Source: Stichopus chloronotus (taxonomy: Eukaryota > Echinodermata > Holothuroidea > Aspidochirotida > Stichopodidae). Taken from it: 64,000 bases of DNA. Location: the NCBI GenBank assembly GCA_021234535.1, contig CM037835.1, positions 9,300,001-9,364,000 on the forward strand, written 5' to 3'. Shown piece by piece: positions 41,340 to 55,233 of the stretch (position 1 is the first letter of the stretch; each line of letters begins with the position of its first letter). The position numbers and the translations under genes were made by a program. The notes beneath the pieces were generated by a model. That model ran no database searches and was not told the DNA's origin. It saw only the letters and a program-made list of their open reading frames with translations.

Positions 41340-43060
41340 TAAAACAGCCAAAAGATCGGATGGTTGGCAATATAATATCTCTTCGCATTAAAATAATAAA
41401 TTTCCGTCTCTTGGAAAAATGCAAAAGTTATCCCCATCTTTAAAAGTGGTTCAAGTAAGGATGTAAGTAACAACAGACCCATCTCTGTGCTCTACCTATA
41501 GTCTCCAAAATAGTATATGTTCACAATGCACTGTATGACTATGTGCAGAAATTTAAATTGCTGAGAGTGGCACACTCTTGTTTTAGGGCCAACAATTCTT
41601 GTGAAACAGCACAATTAAAACTCATGGAAAGTCAATGGTACAAGAACATACATAATGGTAACATGATAGGATCAACCTTCTTAGACTTAAGGAAAGCGTT
41701 TGATGTTGTTGATCATGAAGTTGTATTACAAAAGTTTAGGCTATATCAGTTTTCTGAGCAATCACTCAAATGGTTTACTTCGTATTTATCAAGTAGGAAA
41801 CAAAGTGTACATGTAAGTGAAACTATGTCAAACTCAGTCGGTATCATGTGGAGTGCCCCAAGGATCAATCATTTTCCACTAATGTTTCTCATATACATAA
41901 ATGATTTCGATTTATGTCTTTCTCATTGTTCTTCTGATATGTATGCTGACGATACCACTTTTCATGTTTATGGCAAGACGACAAAAGAACTTTCAATAAC
42001 ATTAAATGAAGAGTCTGCAAATATGGTGTTTTGATAATAAAGTGGTCATTAATACCGACAAAACAAAAAGTTTGTTAGTATGTTCAAAACGAAGACAAAT
42101 GACTCTTTCAGATGACGATATTTTTACATGTACATATCATTGGTGACCAAAGATTAGGCAGTACTAAAAAAAAGTGGAAAGACTATACTTAGAGTCTGGA
42201 TTGATTAAAATCCCACATGGGACGAACAAATAAATCATGACGTATGCATGACATTTAGCTCGAGACTAGCACTTTTAAGAAGAATCACAATTCATCTTCT
42301 ACTGATATGCCAGATTGTATTTTGTATTTTTATGGATACATTTTACCTTACCTTGATAAGGGTATAGTCTCATACGGAGGTCAAGTACCAAAGGGAACAT
42401 AGTAAGAACAGACAAACTTTTGAAGATTGCTGCCAGAATTACACTCAATGCTTTGTATGAGGACAGATCGATCTTTTCAACAGACTCCGATGGCACACAT
42501 TTGATCAAAGAATTAAGTATAAACGCCTGTGCATGATATTCAATGAATGAAATGCCAACTAATATCAAAAATGCACCATCGTATACTACTTTTCAGCGTC
42601 TGATCAAAACTTTTATATATCCTCATTACATAACCTCACTTTATTTTGTTTTTATTTTTATGTATGTTCGTTCTCAGGTCTTAAATTCATTTAAAGTCAA
42701 TTATTTTCATTTAATTCATTCCGTTCATTTTTTTTTCATTAAAATATTGCTATGTTTTATCTCACATTTTTAAATTTATTATTTGTAAAGGAGTTTGTAA
42801 TGAGTTTCAATAATTTGTAATGAGTTCATGTATATATATCTTAGTTCCCAGTTCTTAGAATGGTGCCATGTTCTAGCTCACATTTTTAAATTTATTAATT
42901 TGTAATGAGATTTATACCTTTTCTTTCTTTTATGGTATACCTGTTTTATGTTTGTGTAATTTTTTAGCGGGCCTCGGGTAAGATTAGCCTTGGTTAACCG
43001 AGCTACCCTCTCAAAACAACGTTGAAATAATAATAGTAACAATGAAATAAACATAACAAT
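41340..43060 (+). mobile_element. Non-LTR retrotransposon (LINE) relic with broken reverse transcriptase
   Basis: Fragments of a non-LTR reverse transcriptase occur in order: AKVIPIFKSGSSKDVSNNRP (from 41,421), LPIVSKIV (from 41,492), FLDLRKAFD (motif A), LKWFTSYLSSRKQ, FLIYINDF, then YADDTT (the catalytic YADD). Later come VINTDKTKSLLVCS and PTWDEQINH. A frameshift lies near 41,490, motif B is corrupted, and the frame ends at 42,034 before resuming in another frame with further stops. The 5' part of the element is missing. The AT-rich 3' tail contains a duplicated ~45-bp segment (42,760 and 42,875) and ends near 43,060. The clade, possibly Jockey/CR1-like, is not settled. Confidence 0.9.
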
Positions 43061-43466
43061 TTAAAAAAAAAGAATGTCTGCCGAGTTAAGCCAGTATTTA
43101 CTGATAATTTTTAATTGCAGAATGCTTGTTCGTGGGGTTCATTTAATTTACCCAGAACATGATATCAGTTATTAGCAGGCTCTTCACTAAGTCTGATACC
43201 TTGACAGAGTGGGGGGGGGGGGGGTCGGGAGAAACAAGAGTCCAGCCCACCTTCACATGTGAAATAATGTTAATACCTTCAAAAATTCTAGGAGGGTGGG
43301 GTAGGCCCTACTGGACTAAGGGTCTGACGTTAAGTTTTTTTTTCATAACAGCCCCTGTCATCATGCAAGGGTGGTCCAGTATAATAAAAAAGGCAGTTGT
43401 GAGGATGTGAAGTATACTGACAGTTGCATGCTCAACAAATGCACTCTAGATTCATCATATAGTGAG

Positions 43467-43530
43467 GGCGTATGCTTCAGTGACGGCGCAGAGCCGTGTA
43501 TATCTACGGCTCTGTGACGGCGTATGCTTG
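43467..43530. repeat. Hairpin nested in short direct repeats
   Basis: CAGAGCCGT (43,489-43,497) and ACGGCTCTG (43,506-43,514) form a perfect 9-bp stem with an 8-nt loop. It is flanked on both sides by GTGACGGCG and, further out, by GGCGTATGCTT. The outer repeats and the inner palindrome together look like a small inserted element. Confidence 0.6.
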
Positions 43531-44414
43531 ATGTCCCACCTAATATACGGTCTCAAAATAATAATAATTGAATTCCTATCTAACCACAGTTGCCTAACGT
43601 TATGAAACCTACGTTTGAGCTAATACATTGGGTCATTAATTGTAGAGGAGGCTCGTTGTAGCCGTATACCTACGTATCGAAAATGTCTTGTTCACACATG
43701 AACCCACAAGTACACCCAATAAGCAGCTCTCAGTATTCAAAATTGCAGCACATCGCACGATCATATCCTTTGTTCAATTGTCTAGCTAGATATTAATACT
43801 TTAAACAAAATTCAAAAGAAAAGAATACAGGAACATAACATGTGAATTGTATGAAGAAAAACGAGTGACTAAGCAGTATTAGCTTTCTAGTCTAGTCTTT
43901 CAAATAATCGAATGAATGTAAAGGTAACCCCTACTACAATCGAAAACGTTTTCGATATCCCTCGGTGAAATAAAATAAAGTTGATGAAACGAATGGAAGA
44001 AATATGGCAGTGTGTCAATTTATAAGTAGTAAACAATTCATATAGATAATATATAACTTTCTTCAAATAAATATTCTCAATAAAAATAAAACAATATAAT
44101 GAAAATATAACTCAATAATCCTAACTATGTATAATGTGTACTAAATGTAGTCATTGGTGATAAACTCACGGTTGCAATGCCGGCTGGATGTGAGTAAGAA
44201 CGTAACGTAGATATAGTGCAAGGGGAATTTCCATCAAATTTAACGTAAACAGACAAAGAAACAACTTCCCAACGAATTAATTTTCTGCAACTTTAAAGCT
44301 GAAATATGAATTGAAAATATGTCAGTGAAAGTCAAATTCCCTCAGGACATGTCACATCCATTACAAAATTACATTGCTTAAGCCCTAATTTTACATATAT
44401 AAACAGGCTTGTCA

Positions 44415-44616
44415 ACACCGAATGCTCAATAATTCGAAAATCCATGTTTTTCGAATTCGTAAATCAGGTTTATTAAATTGATACACCAAGTTTATCGACT
44501 TTGTAAGTGAGAGTCTATACCCAACTGGTTAAAACCTGGTTTGTCGATAAAATCTGGTTTATCGGTTGATTGGTATATTAACCGATAAACCAGGTTTATC
44601 GAATTATTCGGCATTT
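44415..44616. mobile_element. Foldback MITE with 9-bp target duplication
   Basis: The 202-bp element is bordered by GGCTTGTCA at 44,406-44,414 and again at 44,617-44,625, as left by insertion. The ends are imperfect inverted repeats (AATGCTCAATAATTCGA against AATGCCGAATAATTCGA). Inside is a perfect 14-bp stem, CTGGTTTATCGGTT with AACCGATAAACCAG, and other TTTATCG words. A 9-bp target duplication is typical of Mutator-like (MULE) elements, so a non-autonomous MULE is the best guess. Confidence 0.75.
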
Positions 44617-47600
44617 GGCTTGTCATGCAGAACCTGGAAGTAAAGGCCATAGGTCATACTGTCAAGGGTTATTCTGAATGATTCTTGCAAACAGGCCGGA
44701 GGAAGGTAGAAGTTACAGCCAACTCGATTCTCTATTTGTTGTAAACTTCAGCAATACTAATCTTCCTTTGATTTGCATATAAATGTTCAAAACCCTATAC
44801 AAAACGGCCAAAATCACTTTCCCAAGCAAACCGTCGAAGCAAATTGAACGTATCTTTTAGTATTCCACGGGCGCGACTTTCATGCAGAAGTAAGGAACAT
44901 TCTTTCTTGAAAACTGTTACTGTACTGCCCTCGTCCCAATTAGGTTTGTCAGTTATCAGGAAGGTCGATTCTGTCATCTTTAGGTCCAAGACTGGGTGAG
45001 CCGTGAACTGACTTTACAGCCCACAGTTGCTATCAAGGCATTTCATTGTGCCAACAGAAAAGACAGAAGACAAAAGCTGTAAAAATTTAAAAAGAACTAA
45101 AATGCAGGAGGTCTTAAAAACAATGGGGTTCTTAACCACAAACAAAGGCTTTGCAAAGCGCGTATATCCGGTTGATAGTGATTAAGACGGAAAAACAAAC
45201 AATTGTCAGCCTCGTAAGGGAAGTGTGGGGGAGGGTTACTTGTGTAGATCTTGCACAATTAGCGTATACAAAACAAAAGGTAACGGTCAATACCTTTGTC
45301 CCTCCATGAATGAAAAAAAAAAAAAACAAACGAAAAACTCTAGAGCATGAAATTACGAAGCGAAGTGTATTACTTCCTCTGCACCTTTCATGTTGGAGAT
45401 ATTAATAGAAATCAAGTTATTTCTTTCTAACCGTCATTTTTATGTATTCTTCAACGTAATTGGCCAAGGTGTAAATTAAATAGTCTTGTTTTCACTTATA
45501 ACTGCAGGAAGTTTTCTGAACGAAAATAAATGCTTTTAAATGTTATTCACAAACCTCACCTGAAAGAACAAAGACGCAAGGTATACCAGCAGGTATTGAA
45601 AGAAGTTGAGGTGATGAAATTAGTACGGTCAATGTAGAGTTCCATAATCACTATATATCTGTGGCTCTGTATATGACTATTCCTTACCAGTTTTAGTAAA
45701 TGAATACGCAAAAACTGAGATATTAATATGTTTTGTTTAACTTGAACGACTTTAAAGCTTAAGACATGCCAACAGCCTAGGTATGGGAATGCATGGAGTA
45801 ACAGGACAGTATAGGCTTAATGTCCACACAGGAGGATTCCCCATAACCAAAGTCATTCTCTAAGACAAAGCGGTTACGCCATTTGCCAATTGCAAGTTTA
45901 ACTTTTAGTTAAAATTGTCCATGTCCATCTCGTATAGAAATATTGGGACATTTGGTTGAACTTTAAACTTAGAGAAAATGTTATTTACATGAATGACCTA
46001 ACTTATTACAGTTGCCGGGAAAGAAAAGTTGTCCCATTTGGAATTTGACAGTTTTTACGTGATAAATTTGTAAGTAAGAAAATATCTAAAAATAACAACC
46101 TTCTTTGTTTCTCTGTCTTTATATTTCTTCGGCTTACATAAACAGCACAGTTGCATAATTATAGCATTACAATTGAAAATTATGTGTGCAGGTCAGTACT
46201 GGGAGCGCTGCACCGTACGATATGTGTACTTACAAAATCATGGGGTCCCCAGCCATTTAACCGTATATGACAAGGCTGTTTCTTGTTTGAATTTGTAATA
46301 TTGACTAGAAAGCCCAATTCCATATCGGAGAAATGTTGTAAGTTTACTATTATGCTTTACGAGTCATATTCGGTAAAGGTTGCTTTTTTTTCTTTTCACA
46401 TAGTGATAATATTGTAACGTAATATACCTTTGAAACATGAATTTTCTCCTTAAATGTGTATCAACAGGTGTGCATGAAAGTATTAAAGTTTGAGAAAAAG
46501 AGATGGCTGATAGGGCCACAGTTTAGTCCACTGTTGTCTTGAACAGTCAAGTGATACATGGCCCAGTGATGAAGTGATCCGTGCAGTATGGGTGGACGGC
46601 GCTCTATCTGACGTTTCATTAAGTCCGTGGACCTTGGCACAATCTTTAGCGGAGCAGCCCGATATCATCCTATGTGATTTCCTGCGAATGAATAAAAGGT
46701 TTTTTTAAGGAGGTAAAGGGGGGTGGGTGGGTGAATGTAAAACAGTTGATTCTTTAGACCAGTGACCAGCCAATTGTTTCACCCAGTAATGTAGTCCATT
46801 GATGTAATGATCAGTCCATCGATACGTCCAGTGTAATCAGTCTATTACTTAAGCCAATGGTCAATCATGTTGAATTATCTTTTTGTTTGGGGGGGGGGGG
46901 AAATCAAAGGAAAAAAAAGGTGTGTGTATATATACATGCAAAGGAAATCCGACACTGTTTAAACACTGACGTAAAACTTGTATATAGGTCACGGCCAAGG
47001 TGACCTGATGTACTAGACCTTTGCCGATTATTTGCTCATGTTAATGAATATTAATGTCATCTGGCAACAGTTTTACTTCACCACACATTGAGCTTAATCG
47101 TATCTCATCTCCAGTCAGTCTCAGAAATTATTTTCTTTGTAAGACAATCCGCACTCTTTTATTGTCCAGTGCAGTCGTTTCCGTACATGAATTTTCAGAA
47201 ATCAACTTATTATTATAATTTCGTTAAGATTTGCTAGGTTTTTACAGAGAATCTTTAGGAATAACATGAACCCAGACCATACCCTCGAGGGACGGGTTCC
47301 TCCCAATCTCCCTAAAACTAACTTTCTTCGTTCTATAGCATTGCACGGTGAGACGACGTTATTAGAAATGGCTGAAAAATTCAATTAAAAGATCAGTATC
47401 ACTTCTTAAAGGGTTTAATCACAACACTCTTTTCCCCGTTTAGCTGTTTAAACACCCTCCTTCACCCTCGGGCTTAACACAACCCTTTTTTGCCATTTTG
47501 AGATTACCGTCAAAGACGTGGAATAAATTAAGCGACAATATTACGGAATTCATTCCTCCCTCCCAAATCCAAGAAAACAACACCGAATCTTTCCTCCCCG

Positions 47601-48483
47601 GGGTATCCTCTGTATCGAGCGCATCCTCATCCCTGTAAAACTCAATAAGACATTTTAGGTAAATCTTTCACTCCACGAAAAACAGAGAAAAAAGAGAGCT
47701 AAAGCCGAAAGAAAAATCGAATGTTTAAACAGCGGTTGTGGGTAGCCTAGAAACACACTCAACCCCGCACTCATGAGAGATTTCATGTAATAATTTTATT
47801 TTTTCTCTCTCTCTTTCCCGCCCCGTTGCAATATAAGAAATTCCATGAAATTAATTGAAGACAAATTTTCAAATAATACTCGCCTCGAATGTCAGTGGTA
47901 GGAAGTCCGAGCTTATTGATTCCCTTCCCTTTAAAACACCACGTCTTAAATTGAGCGAAGAGTATTTTCTACAGGGGATTAGCCAGGAATCGACAATCAG
48001 TAGTTAATTTCCGGTGATTTTCTTCTCTTTCTTGGTGATTTAAGGAAAGAAAAAAAATCAGGTAACGTGCAGCTTCTCTGGATTAGAGAAACATTAACCC
48101 TTAGTTACCGTATATAGCAGAGTTTGTTCGTGCAGCCATGTTGCTTCAAAAAAGCCGCCAGCTACCTCTACGAGACTACTTTCTTGTTTTTGTTTCATTC
48201 CTTGTTTTGTTATTAAAAGCAGAAATAATATTTAGGGATGTCGACTTTTAGAAAGTCGTTTGGAAGCCATTAACTATAAAAAATCACTCACTGTTGATGA
48301 CGAATAAACTCGATAGTGAGTTTAACGGGAAAACCATGTAAGTTGAGGGCGCTTGTATAATACTTGCATCACTCAGCTTTACATATGCATATGTATATGC
48401 CTATTTTGATGCATGCGCTGTATTTCTTTTCAATTGTGCTTCTCTTTTCTTTCAGTCACACGGTTTGCTTGCCTTCACCTCGT

Positions 48484-48650
<167 letters not shown>

Positions 48651-51037
48651 TATACGGTATCTTCGTCAACAAATGTGACACTCTTTACTAAATATCCGTA
48701 CTAAAGGATAAGAGAAACTATGTTCGAGCGCTATCTTAATTTAAAGTAAAACTGTTATCCAGTTTTCTTGTGGTTACGGCAATCTTTTTTGTTTGTTTGC
48801 CAAAATACCTGGAAGGCCGTGGAGTAAAAAAGAACCGCAACAGTTTTAGTGACTTTTAGCGGCAAATTTTCGTCTGACGTGCATTTGCAACTGATTAGGG
48901 AACTCACTAAAACTGGTGAAGGAAATCGCAGATTCCTGCTTCCTCTCGACTTTTACGAACTGCTTGTACCATTCAAATTTGATGCAATCAGGTGGCAAGT
49001 AGAAGGAAAGAAAATAAGACCACAAGTCTCTTTTGAGTTATTACCATAGTATTGTGCCCCATCTTTCTCATTTTTTATACCTTGAAGGTTTATATGTTTA
49101 AAAATAAATCGGATGAAATGAATTAGTCCACCAGACTTCGTAACGCTGTAAAAAGTTGCATTAACCTGAAAAGCACACAAAGCTCTTCTAAACGTCTTCT
49201 AGTTTGTCTTAACTTTCTTGGTGATTTATCCTACTTAGGTTCATTTTTTTATCAGATTAAGTTGGAATATGATATCATCGATCAAATACTTGAGTTGACT
49301 TGTTTGCCAAAGTCTGTCCCCCGCCAGCCACGGGGCCCTGTGACCCGGAACCAAGCGACCGACCATACCTACGTAACTATATGAAGACACACAACTAATA
49401 TACGTAACATAGTGACTGAGTTGTGTCAACATCTCTCGAGTAGCTGTACTCCGCTAAATTTGTGGTAAATCTATCTTTTATGAACATCAGATGATCGAAC
49501 ACGATTTCCCAAAATTGAATCTTGAGCGGGTAACAAGGATAATGAAAAAATCACGAGTTAAAAAGTGACGAATCTCGAGTACGTGCGTCGATGATCTTGG
49601 CCTGCAGTGTATATATATACATATATTGCAGATGCTTTGTTACTGCCTACATAACACTAGGTCAACATTACACGTACACGGGTCTACATATTAACATAGC
49701 AAATTCACCATCTTCAAACGGGCAATGATAGCACACGTGTCCCATTCATAGTCTTGCAGGCAATGTAAACACATAACTTCGCTGACATGATCACAACCAT
49801 TCAACGAAATCAATATGGTTTTTACAATCAATGAAAACTTGAAGAAAACCAAAATATTCAGTTATGTGTTAAAAACGTTAAAACATCTTGTTAACTATGA
49901 AGTATTTGTATCGATTGGACTTTTAACTGTGAGCTGCTATAAGCTATATACGGGTTGACCCTAAGATAGGCTGAGATATAAAGTCACATTAAGGTGCCGA
50001 CCTATTTCTCTTTCTGTATTTATAAATGTAAAAATTATTGTATTTATCAATTTTTTTGTTCATCATCATTCACTTTTCTGGAATGAGGTATTGATTACGT
50101 TGATATTTCAATAAAAATAAGAAACTTCAAACTACAGTTACATTACTGACACGTATTCATGAGAAACAGAGAAGATAATTTATACGTGCATTATCTCCCT
50201 GTGTCTTTTTATTAAATAAACATTAGCATGACCTTTTTCTCAAACAACCTACTTTATTGTTGATGTGTCCCCTTAACCCAATTAAACATTGTGTGGTTAT
50301 TGCAGTTACACCATTTTCTAATTTCGGGCTTTTGTTTACTACTGTCCTTTTGGACTATGTGGTGATCAACCGAAGCGCAGTACACAAGGTGACTTCTTGT
50401 GATAAAAAAAACACTCATAGTTACAAGGAGAGCCAGGGAGAGATGAGCGGAGGGTCGCTTCAATTAAAAGAAACACCAAACTAAAAGATAACCGTACACC
50501 CACATCAGAACAAAAAGGTTGTCATTTAACTATTCAGTAGGCGCCTCCCTGACTGGGGTGTGTTTCAATAATCATGGCTGCTTGTCGAGAATGGTTTTGA
50601 GACCTTTTGTCATATATCGCTAAAACAGAGAAAAGAGTAAACTCACGAGTAGTGTCTCGATGCTAACTCTAGTATAGGAGGTATACTTTTATTGTCATAT
50701 GGAGTGCAGAGAATGCAATGTTCAGTAGTGTAGAAAAACAGCTCGATAAATACAGCGAATAATTTCAGTTCGTTGATTCACAAAACAGAGGAATAAGGGG
50801 TGATCATGTAACCCGAATACATTGTCGTGTCTGCCCTCCACGCCTACCCAGTTGTACCAATGTTATATATTTTGTTTATAATTCCGCCATTTTTGACGAT
50901 CGCAACTTTTTAAGGTTAAAATAGTAAAAATACTTGTTCGACCCTAGTTCGACAACAAAATGAGTAAACTATTGACGTCCGAAATTTGAAATTGCTGAAA
51001 TTATTAAAATTTAAATATGGTATTATACTAGACATTT

Positions 51038-51038
<1 letters not shown>

Positions 51039-51082
<44 letters not shown>

Positions 51083-51259
51083 TGATAGATAGATAGATAG
51101 ATTGATAGATAGATAGATAGATAGATTGATTGATAGATAGATAGATAGATATATAGATAGATTGATAGATAGATAGATAGATAGATATATAGATAGATAG
51201 ATAGATAGACTAGACAGACAGACAGACAGACAGATAGATAGATAGATAGTTAGATAGAT

Positions 51260-51303
<44 letters not shown>
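51039..51303. repeat. GATA tetranucleotide array, about 265 bp
   Basis: Mostly AGAT units, with scattered GATT and ATAT variants and a short AGAC block at about 51,210-51,233. It is a Bkm-type (GATA)n satellite. Confidence 0.97.
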
Positions 51304-54300
51304 TATCATCTGTGTATCCCGATTGTTACGTACTTCCTCTAGAAAATGTTTTGCTCAGAAGTAGTATATTAAACAATTCCATGCATTGTTGAATATGTTC
51401 AGAGTAATCCTCTCATAGGTTGTGTAATTTACACCCTTTTTTATATCTAAAATTTGTTCGTTTTCTTTCTTTCTCTTGTCTTGATAAATGCTTGTGTGCC
51501 TTTTCAAAATCATACAAAGCGAAAGTTTTTATTGAAAGTAAAACACAGCCAACGAATAAAAAATAAATGATGCTCGACCTTTAGACTAGACAAATTACCA
51601 AGCACTCCAACTGCTAATTAGCTTTCTGCAGACATGAACGAACTCAGCAGTCTAACTTAGAAACAAATTAATATCCACCTCCTTTTCCCTTTCAACGTCA
51701 AATATTTTTCAGAGAGGTTATCGGACACAACTCTCTATTTGAACAATCACTCAATTTTCCATTTGTGTGTTTTACTTACTTTTGTAGTATTTTTTAACCA
51801 TTGGATACTTTCGGTTAACTTTTTAAGTGCTACTTCACTTCGCGTAGATCTACTGAGTAACGAGGTCAATCTCACCTTTATAACACAAAGCATTTTGGAT
51901 CAGTGAGTTCACAACGAAGGGAAAGGTGGTAATTTAGAGTAAACTTGGATGAAATATTTCGAGTGGTTTGGATTCCATAAATCAGATGATCCGAAATGAT
52001 GAAGAAGAAAAGCAACAGAAGGCGAAACCCTCCACGGTATGACGTGCTGTATAGAGGATCTGAATAACACCCACTTGACGTAAAATTTGTCGATAATTAA
52101 AAAGTCTTTTTAGCTGATCTTTGGGAGATAAGAGCAAGAGAAGGATAAAGAAAACGAGGAGAAACAAAGATGTACGTGGATGTACAGAGAAAGGTAGACA
52201 TTTCACAAGCTACCAAGTATTGCTAGGTATTGTCATGAGAAACTAATGGGGATTTCTATTAGTGCAAACACTCTAACACTTGATCATTGCGAGAAACCCA
52301 CTCGAATGAATCGAGTGCACTTTGAAAGGAATTCGAAAGGGTATTATGTTTATATATATATATATATATATTATTCCCTATGGTACTGCTTTACGACAGA
52401 GATCCTTAGTGAGCGTTTATCAGAATACAATAATTACTTAATAAACCGGAGGGCCCAATTCCGATTTCGTTCAATCCCAATTTGACAAGCTCCAAAAGGT
52501 CTCTGGACCTTACCGTTGAATGGACCACCCAGGAAAAAAAAAGATAATCCTCTTATGGTGGATTTCAATCCTGCCCTAGCTAGTCAATATTAACAAAGTT
52601 TCGAGCAAAAATCTCCACCTTTTGTGAAGTTCACCCACCATGAGAGAACTTTTCACCGAAAAGTCAATCTTTCCAGCATTCGGCAGATGCAAATCTTTAA
52701 AGGAGCTTGTTCAATCTTCGGGGCAAAATAAAAGCAACGATAACCATGCACAAGGTGCTTGTGGGCTGTCACAAGTCGGCAAAAAAAGCCTCTGCATGTG
52801 ACCTCTGTTTTAATTTTTAAGGTTCAAATAATTATGTCATCAGTTTAAGTATGGGTAAAAGATGTGCTCTAAAGGATACGTTCTCATGTACTAGTAACAA
52901 TGTTATGCATCTTGCGACTTGTTTACTTTGTAAGTTGCAATACGTATAGGATCCACTTCTATACTATTTGAGGTTGGATTCATAAATCTGATCTCATTAA
53001 TAATAAAGGGTTGCAGATTTCGGCCGATGTATAGCGAATCCAAGGACTCTTTACAACAAACTGACAACATTAATTAAGCTAACATATTTTGACCATTCAT
53101 AAAAATTTCGTAAAGTAACTGATTATTTTTTTTTTTTTACTTTATAGAGAGAGACGTCATTTTAATAATACGCTTTGTGCAACCGTCTAAGTGGTTGCAG
53201 TGTCCACTGTGAATAATTGATAAGACTTTGTAAAGCACCTAATCAAAACGACTGCACAAAACCTAATTGGCTTGAAGTCGGTTCTTAACTGTAGATAATG
53301 AAAACAATATATTTGCTATTTATAAGGCTGTACATCGATCAGTGTGACCAAGCGGTCATTGAGGTCTAATTAAATCATAAAATCACGTGCTAAATATTCT
53401 TTTGATCTAATCCTTCGGTTAGACTTTGTTTCAATATCGACCTCACTTTTGTTATTTTATGTAAGCCCGTCTTATATGAGAGGACAGTTTACATTCGGAG
53501 ACATCTAGTCTGTCCAGCTTTTAATGAGCAGGATATAGTCACAGCGATGACCAAAATATTAATTAGCGTCCAACGAGCGGATCCTTCACGAGATATTGTT
53601 GGGCAAGTTGAGTCCGGGTATTGTTTATTGATTAATGGCTAATTAGTGTAAATGTTGTTTCACAAATCGAACAGTAAATGCAAGCTTTGAAATCAGAGAG
53701 AAGTATTTTATTGACCAAGAGGCGAACACGGCGAAGCTGCTGGACATTGAGGCAACATCTTCATCCGCTGTTCAGTTCCACACAGGAAATGCACATCTTG
53801 TAAAATCGATGAGCCACAGTAATGAGCGAACTATTAGTACAATACAAATTCATTGAATGTTTCACTCAGCCCTTTGTTTAGCTGTGTTAAGCTTAGTCAT
53901 CCACAAACTGAGACTGCCCTTATACAGAAAAGCGTGCTTTAATGAACAGTAAGAGAAGTTTAAAAATTTTGTTTTGATATTGCTAAAAAAAAAGGGGGGG
54001 GGGGGAAGTATCCATAGCCCGAAGTTTAATTATATTGCTTTAGTATTTATTATGCATTAACTTAAACACATGACAGCTAAATTTGATGCATCGTAATGAA
54101 AACCCAATAAACCAAAGGACCATCGGAAAACCGAGTTTAGTTACTACTACAACATTGATTAACTTTCGGTGTTTTCTTAAATGACAACGGTAATACTGCT
54201 TAGTTATGGACCAAATTAGCAAACAAACGCACATACACACGTACACGCACAATTAAAATATTTACTTTGCAATATTTTCCGAACAGACATTAAAGTAGCT

Positions 54301-54940
54301 TAAGGTGGGCCACTGAAGTGAGTTTTGTGAGTTAATCGCAGTACTTAAAAAGTAATCGTTTAAAGAAGATAAATGACTACCACTAGCCGGGGATGGGGTG
54401 GGGGGAGGGTGATTGACCCCGCTCGAAGGTGAGCCAAAAATTGTTTATGAAATTGAAACACGAAATATTTTAAATGAAAATTAACTTCATACTTGTGTAC
54501 TTTTGTTGCATCAAATGGCATTCAGTGAGAGCATACAGTGAAAGAAAAATGGGAAAAAAGGGAGAGGTTGTTCCTCCCCTTAGAACCCTCCCTCATGCCA
54601 ATTTATCATCAGTTTGGTCATTCATAAACAAATAAATTTGCCATTCGCCAGTGTCTAATCATAAGTCACCTGCATGTGAGCAATTGACTGTTTTTTTTTT
54701 TACTTTTTTTTTAGAAAGTAAACAACTGATCAAATTAATACAGGTAGGAGATTTCTTAATAGATGCACAAAATAGATGACGCAAGTCATGTTAAGTCAAC
54801 TTGCATTAATTGCGTTTTTGACGTCTTGTTGAATAAATAAAAGTAAAAGTAAGTATAGATATGTTCAGCTTATTTGCATTAATGTTTTTTGCAATTTCTT
54901 TTATTGTTTTTGAAACAATACGACTATGTTATTGTTTCCG

Positions 54941-54979
54941 CTAACTCTCGTGAGTTCTGGACTCTCCCGTGTTTCGGTA
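54941..54979 (+). pseudogene. 3' half of a tRNA-Phe-like copy
   Basis: Retains the insert end (GAGTTCTGGACTCTC) and the acceptor 3' strand (GTTTCGGTA). The 5' half, with the anticodon, is missing. It is the first recognisable unit of the tandem series that continues at 55,178. Confidence 0.55.
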
Positions 54980-55177
54980 GATCACCAATTATCCTTCAAT
55001 ATTCATAGGACAATTATTCTTTGTGTGTTTTCTCATGCTTAGCATTTTATCTTTACAAATCCGTGTCAAACCTACCTGACGTTGGTGAATGGGGAGGCGC
55101 TTAAATCATTGTTCGTTTGCGCACCATAATATATATTTGATGAAGAATTGATAATCCACACCAAATCTTCCATATCT

Positions 55178-55183
55178 GCCGAA

Positions 55184-55233
<50 letters not shown>

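Noticed and set aside
41543..42034. Functional reverse transcriptase gene
   Set aside because: The frame covers only part of the domain, motif B is corrupted, and frameshifts and stops surround it, so it is called a relic.
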